Source: Anticarsia gemmatalis (Eukaryota > Arthropoda > Insecta > Lepidoptera > Erebidae). From it: a stretch of 64,000 nucleotides of DNA. The notes beneath the pieces were generated by a model that was given only the letters and a program-made list of their open reading frames with translations, ran no database searches and was not told where the DNA came from. Of this stretch, positions 45,731-60,700 are shown piece by piece. Where the stretch lies: contig NC_134753.1 of NCBI RefSeq assembly GCF_050436995.1, forward strand, positions 9,424,001 to 9,488,000, written 5' to 3'. Made by a program: the position numbers and the translations under genes. Positions within the stretch are counted from its first letter, which is position 1. Each line of letters opens with the position of its first letter.

Positions 45731-48700
45731 TATAATTTGATTGTGTTATTCTACATTCAAAGTGTATCAGCTATGAACGTTTGTTTTGTCGCTGGTTGAA
45801 TTTCGATGTAATTAGTCATGCAAAATCTTTTACTATTCTGTAACAATGTTGCATGCTTTTTCTTCTTAGCTGATAAGTCACATACAACACATAGGTTACT
45901 TGCGCTTCGCTTACTGTAACTGTGTGAGCATTGTGAGCAATAGTGAGCATAGTCCACCAATAAACAACTCGGCAGCAAGTGATACCATTACGTTGAGATC
46001 TTGGTTCAAGAAATGTGGTGGCAAATAAACGCTGCGTAGAATTTTTATTTCCAGATATTTCGTGAATGACCTCTTGTTGTAATTATTTGAAAATAAGTAA
46101 GGAAATAGTGCTTTTTAAATGTTCTGATAAGTCAAACGGGACGTAAAACAATCTGATCTAAGATTAAACGTCTAGCTCTCGCTATCTCAAACATATTACT
46201 TTTACGATTGGATATCTTATGTTTGTTCTAAGTTGTGTGTTTTACTGATACACAAAATAATTATACAGCTCAATTCCTTCTGTTCTTTCACATAATGTTA
46301 AGTAACGTATTTTTTTATGTATGTAAATAAAACGAGTATGAAAAATGTAATATTTACCTACCTCCTCATTAAGTAAGTGTACGTAACACACGTTGGCAGA
46401 ATAATGCTTATATTACAATTTCTTTTCACGACTTGATTCTAAGTCTTAATGAATACGAAGCCTTCAGCGTAATAAAGACGAAGTATTATAAACATAATTA
46501 CTTTATTCTCGTCGCATATTTTGAGAACAATGTGAGTAGCATCGGATGTTAGGTAATTTCATCCGTATTTTAATCAAAGGTGCGGCTATAAAACAACATG
46601 ATATAACACATTGAAGGTGTATTATGAAAGGAACATGTAAATTGAAATTTCTGTAACGTATTGTAGTTGTTTGAGAATTTATGTTCATACGTTTAAGTAT
46701 GTGAGTGCGTTTATTTTTCAGACCATTGACATTGTTACATAATACCTTTGTAGAGTCGACCTTTGTCTTCGTCTAGCAACTGGAATCCTATATCGAAATC
46801 TCCGAGAAATGTTTCGTGTATTTGTTTCTGTTTGTCGGCTTATCTGTTTTCAGCTCAAAAAGCTAATTATTGTTTTATTTCTCTCAGGATCGGCTCGAAC
46901 AAAGCGTTATCTCATCAAAAATTCTTCCTGCTAAAAGATTTTGATTATCTCACCTTAAGTCTGAGTAGTTATTACGTAAACCTTAAGTAAACACTTGCTA
47001 AATCTATTAGCCTTAATTGGGGTATTACATTTTGTAATTAATATTCGTGGCTGGTTATAGTAAAGAGCCGTAAGCCCAGATAGACATCGCGGCGTGCTGG
47101 GTACGCTAGTTTGCAATTTTCCGCCTGGCTGGCTACGACTTGAAGCAACGGAACCACTCTGCATCTATACGACGCATACAAAGATTTATAGTATTACATT
47201 TTGCATGTAAAAATGCTTTGAAAACTAGCATTGTTATAGGTGCGCTACATTTCATTCTCATTGCTCTATAATTTGGTAGGCTGTATGCTTCTTTTTAATG
47301 TACTGTCGTTCTGTCTATTCCGTTAAGTTTTAAGCAAAGAAACCTGAACTTTGTTAACCTGTTATTAGTCCGTGGTAAGTTTCTGTTAAAACATTTTCGT
47401 TCGTCTTTACCAAGTAAGTTATTAGTAGCTTCTGACATCTGTCGCTTAATGTTTCATTGTCGGTTTGTTTGTAAGTAGATAAAATTATGTTATTTTATTT
47501 AACAAATTGTTACACATAATAATATTTAAACTCCGGTATTTGCATTAGTGTGTGCAATAGTTACCATGTGATGTTTTACCCGTACGTAATTTTATATTAA
47601 TAGGGATGAATATTAAACATTTATAACATTAATTAAGCTTCATCGACATGTTAAAATTCGAATACAGGGCAATGAAAATAAGTAGCCAATAATTATATGA
47701 GCGCGTGTAGTTTAATTTACAAAATAATTAAAAATATCATTTTATTCACATTCATTTTGAATAAAATAAAATAAATTGGTTATGATGTAGAAATTTCGAC
47801 GACCATTAATTAAATGATTAAAAATAGAGTACTTTAGGGCACAACTATGTACTGTATACGTCCGTTATCTATTAGGCGTGTAGGAACAGCGAGCATTGAA
47901 CACAGCGTGCTGGGACGTCGACGCGTGCCCCAGCACCGACAAAGTGACGTTTATTGACGTCGACTAAACGTTAATGTACCTCATTAGCACATCAAACTGC
48001 CGCTCTAAATACACTGCACGCAAATTGACAGCACCCCGTGAACAAAACTTTTGTCCTTTAACGAGTCTCGTAAAAACTATGAGAGGCCTACAAATACGTG
48101 CCTTGTACTCAGGGTTAATGTACCAATAAAAATAGTCGACTCAGTCGTACTGATGATGGGAGTTTTTATTGATTCTGTCTTATTGTCTGTAACAATTCTG
48201 AGCTGGGATTTTATCTGTCAGAATTGTATCTAGAAAGAAAATAGTGTATTTACAAAGAAAGGCTAATCACTTAATATTAAAGTTCGTGAAATTAATAATG
48301 AATCCAATTGCGAATTCCCAATTCGTTACGGAAATGTCGTGCAGTAATCGCGCACATAGCTGTTGAACACACAGTGGGTCGAAACCTGTGAGGATCCTAG
48401 TTACTGGAAGTATACTAGTCTAGTTTTGTGTCCGGCCGTGTATTTGGTCACAGCGCCGATTGGCGTGCCGTTGGGGCTTCTGTTTGTACGCCCCCTACCT
48501 TCGTTAGACGCACAATTGATTATCGTTGTCTTTGAAATCTCAATCGTGTAGGCACTGTACCATCCAATTAACTAATAGGCTCCCCAATCTAGGTATACAC
48601 CCGCACTTTGAATAGAGAATACATATATCACTGTTTTTGCTAGACATGTCTATGTACGTATGTAACTACAACAATATGAGTGATTTTAACTAAATTGGAT

Positions 48701-51700
48701 AAACGGTTGTTGTGCCCCGATATCTGACATTGGTATGAACTTAGTAACGTGAAACAATGCGTGACGACCTTTTAAAATAACAATTGAAAGTCAATATTCT
48801 TTTAGAAGTGAGCTAATTAATTAGCTTTGTAGACAAAAGTTAAGTATTGGTAATTATAATTTAATAGCTGTTCATCTAGCGGTGATGAAGGTTAAGGTTG
48901 ATTTCAAACAAATTATAAGTCAACAAGTAGGTTTTTTCTAATATCATTTATAGTGCGTTTAGTAGAGAAGTGAATTTCCGTTCCTAGCTGCTCTACGTAG
49001 GGAGCGGTTTCGCTATGTAAATTGATATTGCTTTATGTAATAAAACCTAAGTTTAACTTTGCTTTGATCTAGTTATGAGTAGAAACTTTTATCTAAATAT
49101 AAAAATGGAAGTATGTAAAATTTCTTTACGATAAAATTACTAGTATAGCAGCAATAGCATTATAATTATTGTCAATTTTAACTTTAAAGCTTCCAACAAC
49201 ATATTGTTTCATTGATTCCAATTACTATAGCAGTTTACCTATAAATTTCTAAGGCTTAATATACTTCAAACATACAAAGATATTGTATCACAATATTAAA
49301 CAATCTGTTTTCTAAGTACATTCGTCATAACACTTTGCGAAATTGAAACGTTGCCTTCTCAATTATTTATGACAACTCAATTTAAATGAAAATCTATATC
49401 TACAAATTGGCTGTTTTTCTCTAATTAGAGTTGAAGCCCATCCTGATTCCGCCTATTTGTAAAATAAATATTCGAATGGATAACGGAAGACTGGCGCAGT
49501 CGTGTTATAATGGAAATACTATTTTTGGAATTTATTGATCATTGTATCGTTGTGATGCATATTTGTTAAAATTGTAGAATTACTACATTTTTATTACAAG
49601 TAATCGAACGACATTAATTGCTAAAAGATTTGCGTTTATTTTTACTTATTATTATTTTGTGTAATTCTACAATTTAGCTATGCCGTTCCAGGTTTCGTTT
49701 AATTACCCATCTAAATAAAGAGAAGGTACATAAACGAACAGTAAGCCTGCAAAAAGTGTAGACGAATATTAACTCAGAGCCGTATTTTACAACTGCTTTA
49801 TACATACGCTCACAGTTTTCAAACTGCTGCAGCATGAGTTGAGAAGTTTGTAGCAAAATAATATTTATTATACAAATTGGTAGCTGTTTCGTTTTAAATC
49901 GTCTCATTAGTTTGCTGCTTGGTGCTCCGAGTACTAACGAGCACAAAGTCATCGTGTGCACCTATCATAATATTTCTGCTACAAATCCCCTTTTTAGAAT
50001 ATATGGTTTGAGGCAAATCGTCGTTGAGTTATAAGAATACATTATACAAGACATATTAAGCCTATTGTGACAAGAAAATCTTAATATGAATATATACTTC
50101 AGTTCATAAGTTTATCATTCGAAACGGAGACAAATTAATAGGTTATGTTTTTATTTTATTTTGAATCTATCCAATGAGTAATTTTACCAATGTGAACCTA
50201 CGATGTCTTCGATTTATAGGCTTTGAACTTATAATATTAGCAGATGTAAAAGTAACCAATTTTGATAAAAACAATATTTTTCAATAAGGTATAGCAATCG
50301 AGAATACAATACTGGCAATTATTTTCACCTATTAAGTTATTTCTACATTAATGGTTGCTTCACTCTGCAACAAATCCTCATAATGTCATCGGATACCGAC
50401 TTTCGAACAAATTAACATGCTTGTATGAACGGTACGTATAAATTCAAAGTCCGCACCATCCGTTCGTTAACTATACGAATCGCACGAATCCCAATTAGTG
50501 GACGGACATTACAGACAATCACTACGATTCTAACTTGAATTCATTGTAATAGAATAGCAAATAAATGATCAGAAGAAACGTGTGATCAGTGTGACAAATA
50601 AAGCGATTTTATATTAACGAAAATGTATGAAGTTATATGACACGAGAGCAATGACCTATGTAAAAAAATACCACAATCTGTTGAACTGTGAAAACCAGCT
50701 AGGTATACATTATTTTTATTTAGACGTTGCAGAATGTTTGCACCGTAACCATGGTGATGTATCCGCACCCGTATTTACAAAGTGTTCGTTTGCGACGTGC
50801 CCAAGTGAGGTCGTTAGCAATCCGGCTCGAGTGTCACACTGGAGTTTTGAATTAATGCCTTTCCGATCGTGATTACCTGTGCTAAGGAAACGGGCCCAAC
50901 AGCCTCGCTGACGTTCGTGACTTAATTAAAGCGGACAAAAATCGTTCACCGTTTTGATCGTCGAGTGTGTCTCGGTTTTGCGAGTGGATGAAATTGGTAC
51001 AATATCTGCTTTCAGCACCCTCGTGACCTCCACTAAACCAATGGTACATTTACCTCCATCGTGTCGCCTGAACAACTCTCATAGGAAGTTTTCTAAATGA
51101 TTATACTCGAGTTGTTCCTGTTCAGTGCTACGAGTACAATAACATAAATCTCACTTTTATCTTGATATACATTAGGTCACGGATAAGCCAGTTTGAAATT
51201 CTTTATGTTTAGTTTAATGGTTTCGCTGTAATTATTTTAAAGTTTAAACCTAACCGTGTTTATAGCGTAATATAAATAGTAACACGTTATTATATAGTTA
51301 CTCATATTATACATTTAGTGACCCGTTAATGGAGTTTACGTAAAGCTAATGAAACGCTCGCAGTACATCATAAAACAAACATGTAATAGTAAAACTTACG
51401 ACAAATAACTTGTTTGAGTATTCTATTTATCTACGAGACAAGGAATAGACGTTACCTGAAATACCGTTGTACAGTTTCCTTTGTTTGTATAGGAAGTCGA
51501 CAAGGTATTCTCAGAGGGATTTTGTTCGATTTTTTATTAAGTCTAATAGATTCCCTGAGCGCCGACGAAGGATAAATTTTATTTTATTTAATAAAAAAGA
51601 TAACAGTCCACTTTGTTTAACATTATTACGAGTGACATGGCTTTAGGGTGGATTATTACAGTTTCATTTTATATAATCGAGGTCAGATGCCTCAATGTTA

Positions 51701-54700
51701 GACTTTAATTTAAGTTGTGATGTAGAAACGCTTGGCTTCAGGTATAATAAAATTAGAGCAATGATTTCCGTGGTCCCGCTACTATCGTATCGTTCATAAA
51801 CCAAACATACAATAAGTATGACATCTCTATCACGAAAAACAAAATCATTTTTGTGAATTCTATTTTAAAATATTTATCCGTAACTTGCATAGAGCTCTGT
51901 AAAACTAGTTTCTATAAAATGACTTCCTGTTATGTTACACAGAAACATGAACATTTAGTTGAGGTGAAACAGTGAGCTTAAAACAATATATGGTTTGTTA
52001 TTAAAATGTACAAAATTGGACAGGTTATGTAACCTTTAAGTTATTGCGCCAGTTAGTTTTCGTAGCTATTAGCATAATATAGCAACTTTGTGATGAACTA
52101 TCCCTTTAGTTTGCAATATATTATAAGTTTTGAATTTCACTGTGATACTGTTACAGACCTATGAATAATAAAAAAAAACTGTTGAAATATCTGTTGGTGT
52201 CATCAATATTCAACTCAATATAAAAATTAAGTTACCATTATACTGCGTTATTGTTGTTTAAAATCTCGCCAGTATAAGGTATATTATGGAACTCGAATTC
52301 GTTACCAATTTTATTATAGTCACTGAATTTCGCACAATTATTTTGCAACATAATTATTTTAAACTAATTACAAAATTGGCTCAGCCTATTTTACAAAACG
52401 AACACAATTTTCAGTGGATAACTTTTAGGCTTCCGTGCCGAAAAATATTTTCATACAGGTTTTCCCAGGTTGTACCCTATTGTAAATTTTTCAAATTGCT
52501 AAATTCCTCGCCAGTTTTTCCGTCCTGGGAATTAAATTAAGGCTCAAAATGACTAGTCAAAAATTCTGTAGAACTTCATAAAAACGAGAAACACATGTAT
52601 GTAGAGTGTAACTACAAAATGGAAGTTTCTAAAAACTATTCAGGCTAACATTTCACTGTGGTTGATTTTAGAGAATGATATGCCCAAGAATTACACATGT
52701 AACAATAGAAACGTAACATTAGTTTTGCGGCGAACATAATAAATGAATGCCGCTACGAACAGAAGTGTAATGAAAACAAGTGCCTTATTTAAATGTCTGC
52801 CCCCTTATTTGAGTTAGGGCGATCTCGCACCTGAGCGCAGGGGCTTAAGGAAAGGATGCTAAATAAATATTTTCTAAATGGAAAGGATAAAGGGCACGCT
52901 TCAGCGATAAGTTTCTGGAGGTAACGTGAACAAGCAAGCCCGTTTGCGTAGGTTCCGACAACATTTCTAATTAAGCGATTCGTTGTTATACCGTATCGTA
53001 TATTACTTTGTACAGGTCTGCGTAATTGTGTTCCCTGATTTTCTACAACAACCATTCCAAGACGGCCAAGTTTTTGTACGAACACACTTTTGAGATTTTT
53101 GTATTATTGATTTAACTTTTTGTTTATTTACGAAACATCACTTGTAACATGCTAATGTATACTAATGAATAAATGAAAAAACAATAGTGAATACTTACGA
53201 ATAGTGTCTAGATCCTAGGTAGGCGTTTTCCTGAAGTTATGGATACAAAGAAATTCTTCCCCTCTTTATCCGTTTTAACTAATTACAACTTTCTGAGGCG
53301 TTTCGAGGACTGTGCTACGGCAAGACTAAGTAAAATCTTTTTTCTACTATTTGTATGCAAATCTTAGTTTGGTTTCCGTCTCAAGTGAAACTAAGATTAA
53401 TAAATGTATACGATGTTCAGCTTTATTTTGTAGTTTCAAGTAAGAATGTTTAAATAATGTGGTTATAAATAGTTTCACTCATGTATTTATTTCGGTAAAA
53501 AGCATAATTATGTTAGGCATACTAGCGTAGCATATTGTTATTCCTGTGTAATAGAAAAGCTCAGAATTTATTTTAGGATAAGTAGGTCTACCTATTATAT
53601 TATAGGAGTGTAACGTCAACCGAGAGTCAAGGCTCATTACTAACTTTTTTTCAAGGATTAACTGAGTCCGGATTTTATCCGATTTATCTGTAGGCGAGGA
53701 AAAAACATTCTACCTTGGCAGCTTGTTTTAATAAGAAGTTAAATAAGGAGTCCTAAGCTAACAATTTATTTTGATCCGAACCATCGTGCCGAGCTCCTCC
53801 GACGAGAACTTATGAAGTGTCGGGATCGAGAGCTTGATGAGATTTTCTGACGAACTGTCAAAATGATTTATCGGATGAATAACAGCAATAAAACTTGAAC
53901 AGATTTGTACCTGTATTCTTAAATAATAAACATTCCCAACAAAGTTTTGCGAAATTCGTAATCGTGGAAAACAATTAAGTAGTATCTTGACGGAATAAAC
54001 GGGTATTTGATCGGCACAACCCTAGGATGGCGCGTAATCCGCGGCCGGCCTTATCTGTCTCCGTTCATCTTGTAAGCAATAATTTAATGCTGAGATTATT
54101 TTTCACTCTTGACAGCAAGTTTTAATGTCTTTTGAAATAAAATTAAGTCACACTTACCGCCTCCATTCCGTTCATTAGGGTGAATGTTGGCAGTAGGCAG
54201 GAAATTACTACATTCACTGAAAATGCTGCATTACAATTAACTAGTCGAAGTTAAATAAGAGCCTTTACGAATTTTTCTATAAATTTTACTTGTATATTCT
54301 AAAATAAACTTATTTTACAGATATCTAAGTTTGTATATAAATATCTATTCATATCGAAAATTCCTGTCGAAATAAAAACATGCTCAAGAATCAGCAAGGT
54401 TAAGTATCACTTGAGACGTAATACGTGGGCCACTACTTATATTTTGAGCCTAACTATGAAAAACGGTAAACGTGTGAGTGAAAACTACTTTATCGTGTTC
54501 TCGGGTATTCTTATGCATGATCTAGGTAGATTTTTATCCGATCGAAATATTTTTTTAATATTTTTTTTTCTTTCCTGAAGACCCCTCAAAAACAAGGTGT
54601 TTAAAAGCATAACCTGTTTCTTGAGGCGATGAAAAATCAATGTTTACGGTATTTATTTTTGATGTTTTGGATCTAAATAAAGTTATTTGATGTCAAACTG

Positions 54701-56207
54701 TAACGGCATTACGAGAAACTCATTAATTAGTTTTTTTCGTGCACATAATAGCCGGCTGTTTAGCGAGATGCGTTTCGGCCGGCATTGATTTTATTGAGCT
54801 CGACCTGTAGGATTTTGTGATTTTTCCATATTTTTAACCAGTCTTTAGGTAAATTTTTGGTTGTAAATCAATAAGAATTAACCATTCTGCATTTTTATAA
54901 AGACACTTTGTGCCGTTATAAAGTTTTTATAAAAAATCAAGGGACCATTTGTTCCGAAGTGCTTCATGCGCGAATATTTTTTTCTGGATTTGGTTCATCA
55001 TAAAGCGTCCATAAAGTCGACTGGTGTTTATTTTTGGGCTCATGCGTATTATATTCTAGATCCCTGTTTTATCACAATTTGAGACACGTATTTTGAAGCC
55101 AAACGATGGACTTTTCAAGCATTTGTTTGCACTAATCGGCGGGAGGACCTTCTCGAATTATTGTAAAAAAAAAATTGGTTCAGTTAGAAAAAATCTTCTA
55201 ATCGGAAATGTTGTTACCCAATATTTTATATCTAAGAGTGGAAATAATGTTTAGGATTGTGTCATTCTTTTCTTGTATCAGGAAACTAAAATGCATAATT
55301 AATTTTCGCACAGCATCAATTTTTCCGGAGACAACTGGTGACCTTTGACGACCTTCAGGAATTTCATTGGTGATGGAAAAATAATCATAATAGAACTCTA
55401 TTTATTGGCGTTTTAAATATTCAAAGGATCAGACTTTATCACCAAAATAATAAATAAGTCGATATAGACTCGACTGTTTCTATAAGTCACGTCGAAAGTC
55501 GTAAAAAATATTTGCACGAAAATGTTAACATCCTAATGCCATTTTCCCGCACACTTACAATTTTCGATCGACGATATTGAAAATATTTTCAGCGCAGATT
55601 TCAAAACTTTCTTAGGAATGTAGTAGTCAAAAAGACCAAACTTTACGATAAAAACGCCAAATGGGGTCTAAAACAATCAGATTCGTCAAGGCTCAAAATA
55701 TAAATAGTGACCTAAGTAATAAACGATTTTGGAAGGAATATCTGATAAATGGCTTTATTATACCAATTACCGATTCAACCGGAAAATTACCAAATTACGT
55801 GAGTGTGTCGTAGGTGTGGCACTCAGATATTGACGATTATTATAAAGCGGTTTTTACTTAAAAACAGTGAATTTCATGGGTTTTTAAAAACATTACTGAG
55901 GTGTATGGATCCTTATTTCAGATGAGAACTTAAAACAATTCGATTTGCTTTCTCTTGACCTATAACAAGATTGAATCGCAACAACGAAATTAAAAAGAAG
56001 TCTTTCGAAATAACCATTCGACCTTTGACGTATTTTCGATTTTGTAAAGTTATAAAAGGGCTGAGATTTTCTGCCGTCCGTAGGGACACCACACAGCAGA
56101 AAAGTTTTTGTTCAAAACTCTATTTGAGCGAGCCATATCAAAGTTAAGTCATATGTTGATGAATTATGACGTATACACAAGAATGTAATAAATGGCGCTT
56201 TAGTGAC
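45731..56207. other. Gene-free region
   Basis: Over 10 kb of AT-rich DNA. All open frames are under about 100 codons and show no domain, signal peptide or splice support. A few islands with more even base composition (for example 47870-48000 and 53770-53880) may be conserved regulatory DNA; comparison with a related species would be needed. Confidence 0.5.
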
Positions 56208-56300
56208 TGTCCCACTGCTGGGCAAGGCTCTCCTCCACGAGGGAGGGGTTAGACTTGAGTCCAGCACGTTGGCCAAGTACGGGTTGGGGACTTTTCGTTC
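56208..56300 (+). repeat. Interspersed repeat with CTGCTGGGCAA motif
   Basis: Contains CCCACTGCTGGGCAAGG, then CTCCTCCACGAGGGAGGGGT, GACTTGAGTCC and CGTTGGCCAAGTACGGGTTG, the wording of a very common lepidopteran repeat. Better kept than the copy at 9245-9300. Confidence 0.65.
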
Positions 56301-56605
56301 GAAATGCATTAAACAATTTTTAAGCATGCAAGGTTTCATTGCATTCGTTTGTAAAAGTTAAACATTCGCTTGTTTTATATTTTAAATATGTTCATTATTA
56401 GGCGTGCTTATCAAAACCTATTGTCGTTCACACGCAATACATAATGAAATGCATTATTTATATGAACACTGTAAAGGTATTTCCCAAATGGCCAGTAATA
56501 TTTTAAATGCATAATTTCTTTGTTATTTCTACTATTAGGTTGAGGAAACTTGTGTTGAATTTTTCTTTAACATATAACAAAAATAATACCTTTCGTGTTA
56601 AACTA

Positions 56606-57076
56606 ATGCCATCAAAAACATTCTGTAAAAACCTCAAGTCTCGCCGTAAAAAGTTGTGAGATCTATATAATACCAAGTCGATTAATCTATTTAGTCTCTA
56701 CTTAAAGGACCTTCTGTCTTAAGTTATTATGTATGTTATTATCATGCCAATTTAAAAAAAATACCTCTAAAACAAATAGACCGACCTGGCCATCGCATGA
56801 TTTGATTATTAGTATGTATCACACTACACAGCACGACGAGAAGTTAATGCTCCTGAAATGTTAATGGCGAATTTGTGTTTTCTTGCGATGACCAAGTCGA
56901 TCTATTTGTTTTAAAGGTATTTTTTTTTAAATTGGCATGATAATAACATACGTAATAATTTAAGACAGAAGGTCCTTTAAGTAGAGACTAAATAGATTAA
57001 TCGACTTGGTATTATATAGATCTCACAACTTTTTACGGCGAGACTTGAGGTTTTTACAGAATGTTTTTGATGGCAT
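56606..57076. mobile_element. Fold-back element with long terminal inverted repeats
   Basis: 471 bp. The left arm from ATGCCATCAAAAACATTCTG (56606) to about 56800 is nearly the reverse complement of the right arm from about 56885 to 57076, with only a few mismatches. The middle (about 90 bp) is unique. No coding capacity and no certain target duplication. The whole would fold into one long hairpin. Confidence 0.75.
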
Positions 57077-57495
57077 CTCACTTCTTTTTGTAGAGCGAAT
57101 ATAGCAAACATAAGTCCAATTTGTATGGAAAGCCGTATTTTTTTCATAATTCAACATATTTTCCTATGGGAATGTTGTTCAGTTTCATGGGCTAAACACC
57201 CTTACCCACCCTATACCCCCTCCCGTTATGTCTTATATAGTAGATACATATTTACACCTATTTATTTAATTTTCTACAGAAATAATAATTTAATTCATTA
57301 ACTGCAAATGTAACCTTGTAATCGTATACATTTATATAGGATTACAAAGTTATTGTTGCAGTTAGTGTATTTAGAAAACTTGACCGAAATTAGAAAATAT
57401 TGAATTTTTCCCATGATTAAGACACTAAACCCTATTTGTATTCTAAATTTTAAGCTTCTAAGTCTGCTAGAAGTACCTTAGACTTTTGATGATCG

Positions 57496-57528
57496 GTGAG
57501 TCAGTGAGTCAGTGAATCAGTGAGTGAC
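57496..57528 (+). repeat. Short tandem repeat, 8-bp unit GTGAGTCA
   Basis: Four units with small changes (GTGAGTCA, GTGAGTCA, GTGAATCA, GTGAGTGA). It lies in a stretch (about 57080-57780) that reads like an interspersed repeat, probably related to the neighbouring fold-back element. Confidence 0.7.
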
Positions 57529-57743
57529 AAAATTCAAAATTTTAACAAGTTGTCATTCTTAAACTACTGGTTCAAATTGACTGAAATTTTAAATATACCG
57601 TGTTTATACAATGACTGATTAGTTGCTGAAAATCCAGGCTTCTTGTTTTATCCACTACGAAATTACAGGGGTGTCAAAAATAGCCCGAATTGCTTCGAGA
57701 AAAGGATGTTACGGCCGTGCCGCTTTTTTTTTGCTCGACTTGC

Positions 57744-57763
57744 GGGGGCACTTCCGTGCCCCC
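57744..57763. other. Strong GC hairpin
   Basis: Perfect 8-bp stem GGGGGCAC / GTGCCCCC with a TTCC loop, in otherwise AT-rich DNA. May be a structural end of a repeat; function unknown. Confidence 0.6.
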
Positions 57764-60700
57764 AGATATAAGTCTAGGTAATGCGTGTAAGAATATAGTT
57801 TTTTCGCTTCCATAAGTACTCATTTAAAGCCTGCAAGCAATAATATTAATTTAAAGCCTGTAATTATTATTATTATTCCTATTGATACCTTTGTCGTGTT
57901 CTGACGCAATATAAATAGGAGCGTTTAGCGCCCTGTCCGTAACCATGATATTGCAAACGACACACAAACAAAAGCAACACATTGCCGCGATTACAAAATG
58001 TCGCACACAGCATCAAGACCGTTTAGTGCACTGCGGGGTTCCGTCAAATTATCGAAACACATACTTTTTTATTACCTGCTCATGATTTATACGGTCTTTT
58101 ATTGCAGACCTTTTAACTGGTGATTCATATACTTTCAGGCACATTAATAATTTTATGTTTACGACGATTGAAATGACCGACTCACTTTATCATGAAGTGA
58201 GCCGAATCTCTGAGGTACAATTTTTTCTAGCTCTAGTTCTTATATACAATAAGAAAATATGGTAAGAGGGTAGAATATTTATGATTCTCACAGGTGGTTT
58301 TTGTGGATGCCGTACGGGTATATCTATATAAGTATAAATAAAGTAGACTGATTTGATAAGGGTATATAAAGCCGTTCATACAGCGATTACACACATTTCT
58401 TTTTCAGAAACATTTTATGGCGAAGATTTTTTCTTGTAATAGTATTAGTGTGTTGTCGCGCTAATGTCATTTTAGAGCTACATATTTGTGCAGGATTTTT
58501 ACGCATGGAGAGTATCTTAAACGTGAAACTCCGTTGTTATCAATATACAGTAATTATTAAGCCGATTCAAAAGCCTTCCGGAGCTTTGGATTTATTTTTA
58601 GATTTACTTGCTCTGTGCTTCCCGAAACAAGCTATTTTATGATACGATTTTACTGAAGGTAATATTTATGGTACTTACGGCAAAGAACAAAGCACAAATT
58701 ATAACTGTTGCTTTCACTCAAATTCTATAGAACTACGAACACGTTCCTTAAAAGTAGGCTTCAGTTTACATTCCGTTTTCATTTAGCCGGATAAAGTGAA
58801 TTTTGTCTTACACCGTCGAGAATAAATGAGCTGTATACATGATACAATTTTACGTTGCTCTGCAAATTATAAGTTAATTCGTTGGAATTGAATTATTATG
58901 ATGTTAGTGAGGTACGGTAACCAACAAGTGTAATTATGCAGCTAAGTGAACGTACTGTGAGGTTGTGCTAACTTGTGTTTATGCAGATACGCTTTGTTGC
59001 CAGTGAATCATCTCCCGCAGACCGCAGGCTGCAGCGCTCCTGTGAATGACCCTGGCCTCCTTGATGACCTCACTTCTTAACGTTTATATACATGGCAATA
59101 TATTTAATGACTATATTTAACTGATAGAAGTGTTGAGTCGATTTCAGTGTCTCAACAAGGCGGTGTGTTTCAAAGTATCATCGCATAGGAGGCGGAAATA
59201 TTTTTTCTCAAAATTAAACAGATAATATTTAATTAATATCTATAAAAACATCAATAATACATACAATGCAAAAATGTTGAGTACAAATTACCTCGTGGAA
59301 TCGTCACGGATTAGCATAAAACTCGAATGAACGTCGCCTCTCCCGAACAAAATGACAAGTAATTATTTTTAAGGCTTGCCGTGTCTCCGTCTATAATGTA
59401 AAGGAAGAAGTGGTTCAATTAATGGCGTCCCATGTTCGACACCGTCTTGTTCGTGACCCAATTAAGTTCGGCTCGTTTCTTATATTGTTCCGAGTCGGCA
59501 GACTTCATTCGATAGAGATCTCGTCAACAATTAATTAGATATTCATTCTAATCGTTATCTTGTTCAGCCATGTTGATGTCACAGACGTCATTGCGACTAA
59601 CTACTCTACTTGCGGGTTATTTTACTTACTAATAATTGTCATGCTCTACCTAATATTTCTATCTATCCGCCCCTGCCCGCTTATTTATAAAAGCCAGAAA
59701 CCTACTATTAAAACTTTCACTGAATTGTTTGTACATTAAATATTAATGCGTTTCCTATTGATGTTACCCCGTAAAGTTGTATATCTGTATTTACAATATA
59801 TTCAGTATTGACCATTACGTAATCGTGTAAAATATATAACATATCTTCCGCGCCATACATACGCGGAAGTAATACACATTTGGAGTTTTTCGTCGTCATA
59901 ATCCCTGTTTTAGTCACCGCTGGGACAGATTCATTACGGCACGCGAGAACAATGGATAATCGCGATGATTTATTGTTTAATGGGAATTTGATGAGGTGAC
60001 ATTGGTTGGAAATGAAATAACTCAGTTTGACGTTTACATAAATTTAAATAATATACATTAATGTTATTAAAATTTACATAGAACTATCGCAGCTGACTGA
60101 ATACACAATGAGATACGAGAAACGGTTCACCGCAAACTGTCATCGATAAGATGAAAAGGGCAACCTCAGATCTCAGGCGAGCGTGCGAGTACCACTGATG
60201 GCGCTTTGAATACGACACAATGTGAGTCAACCACTTTTGTGAGCTTTTTACTAGAAATACAACAGCATAGAAGTTTTAAAAGTGACTTCAGGAAGAAAAA
60301 AAAAGAACATGTTAACACAAATAAGAACACTTTCGAAGTTTTTTTCAATTTGGAGTATATATTTTGTAACAACTCTTGGGGATTCATTGCCTCTAAGTAT
60401 CTTCTATTATATCCCTAACCCTACGCATATTATGTACACATGGACCTATCATTTGCCACAGATCGAAAGTACCTAAATTGGGAAATTAGATACTATGTTG
60501 CATTAGACGTCTATCAACGATACGCATTCAATTACTTAGTGCAAATTCACACAAAAGCGCAATGGCAGAAGGCACAATAATTCGTGTGATTGTACAGAAT
60601 ATTTCCTCGCTCAGTGGCGATGGTATCGCATGTACGTTGTTTTCCGGTGACAGGAGGGTTTATGGTACAAATCTCAGCGGTTTTCCTCATCTTAGGCAGA

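Noticed and set aside
48363..48551. 62-aa hydrophobic open frame
   Set aside because: No family resemblance and no splice or promoter support; compositionally random.
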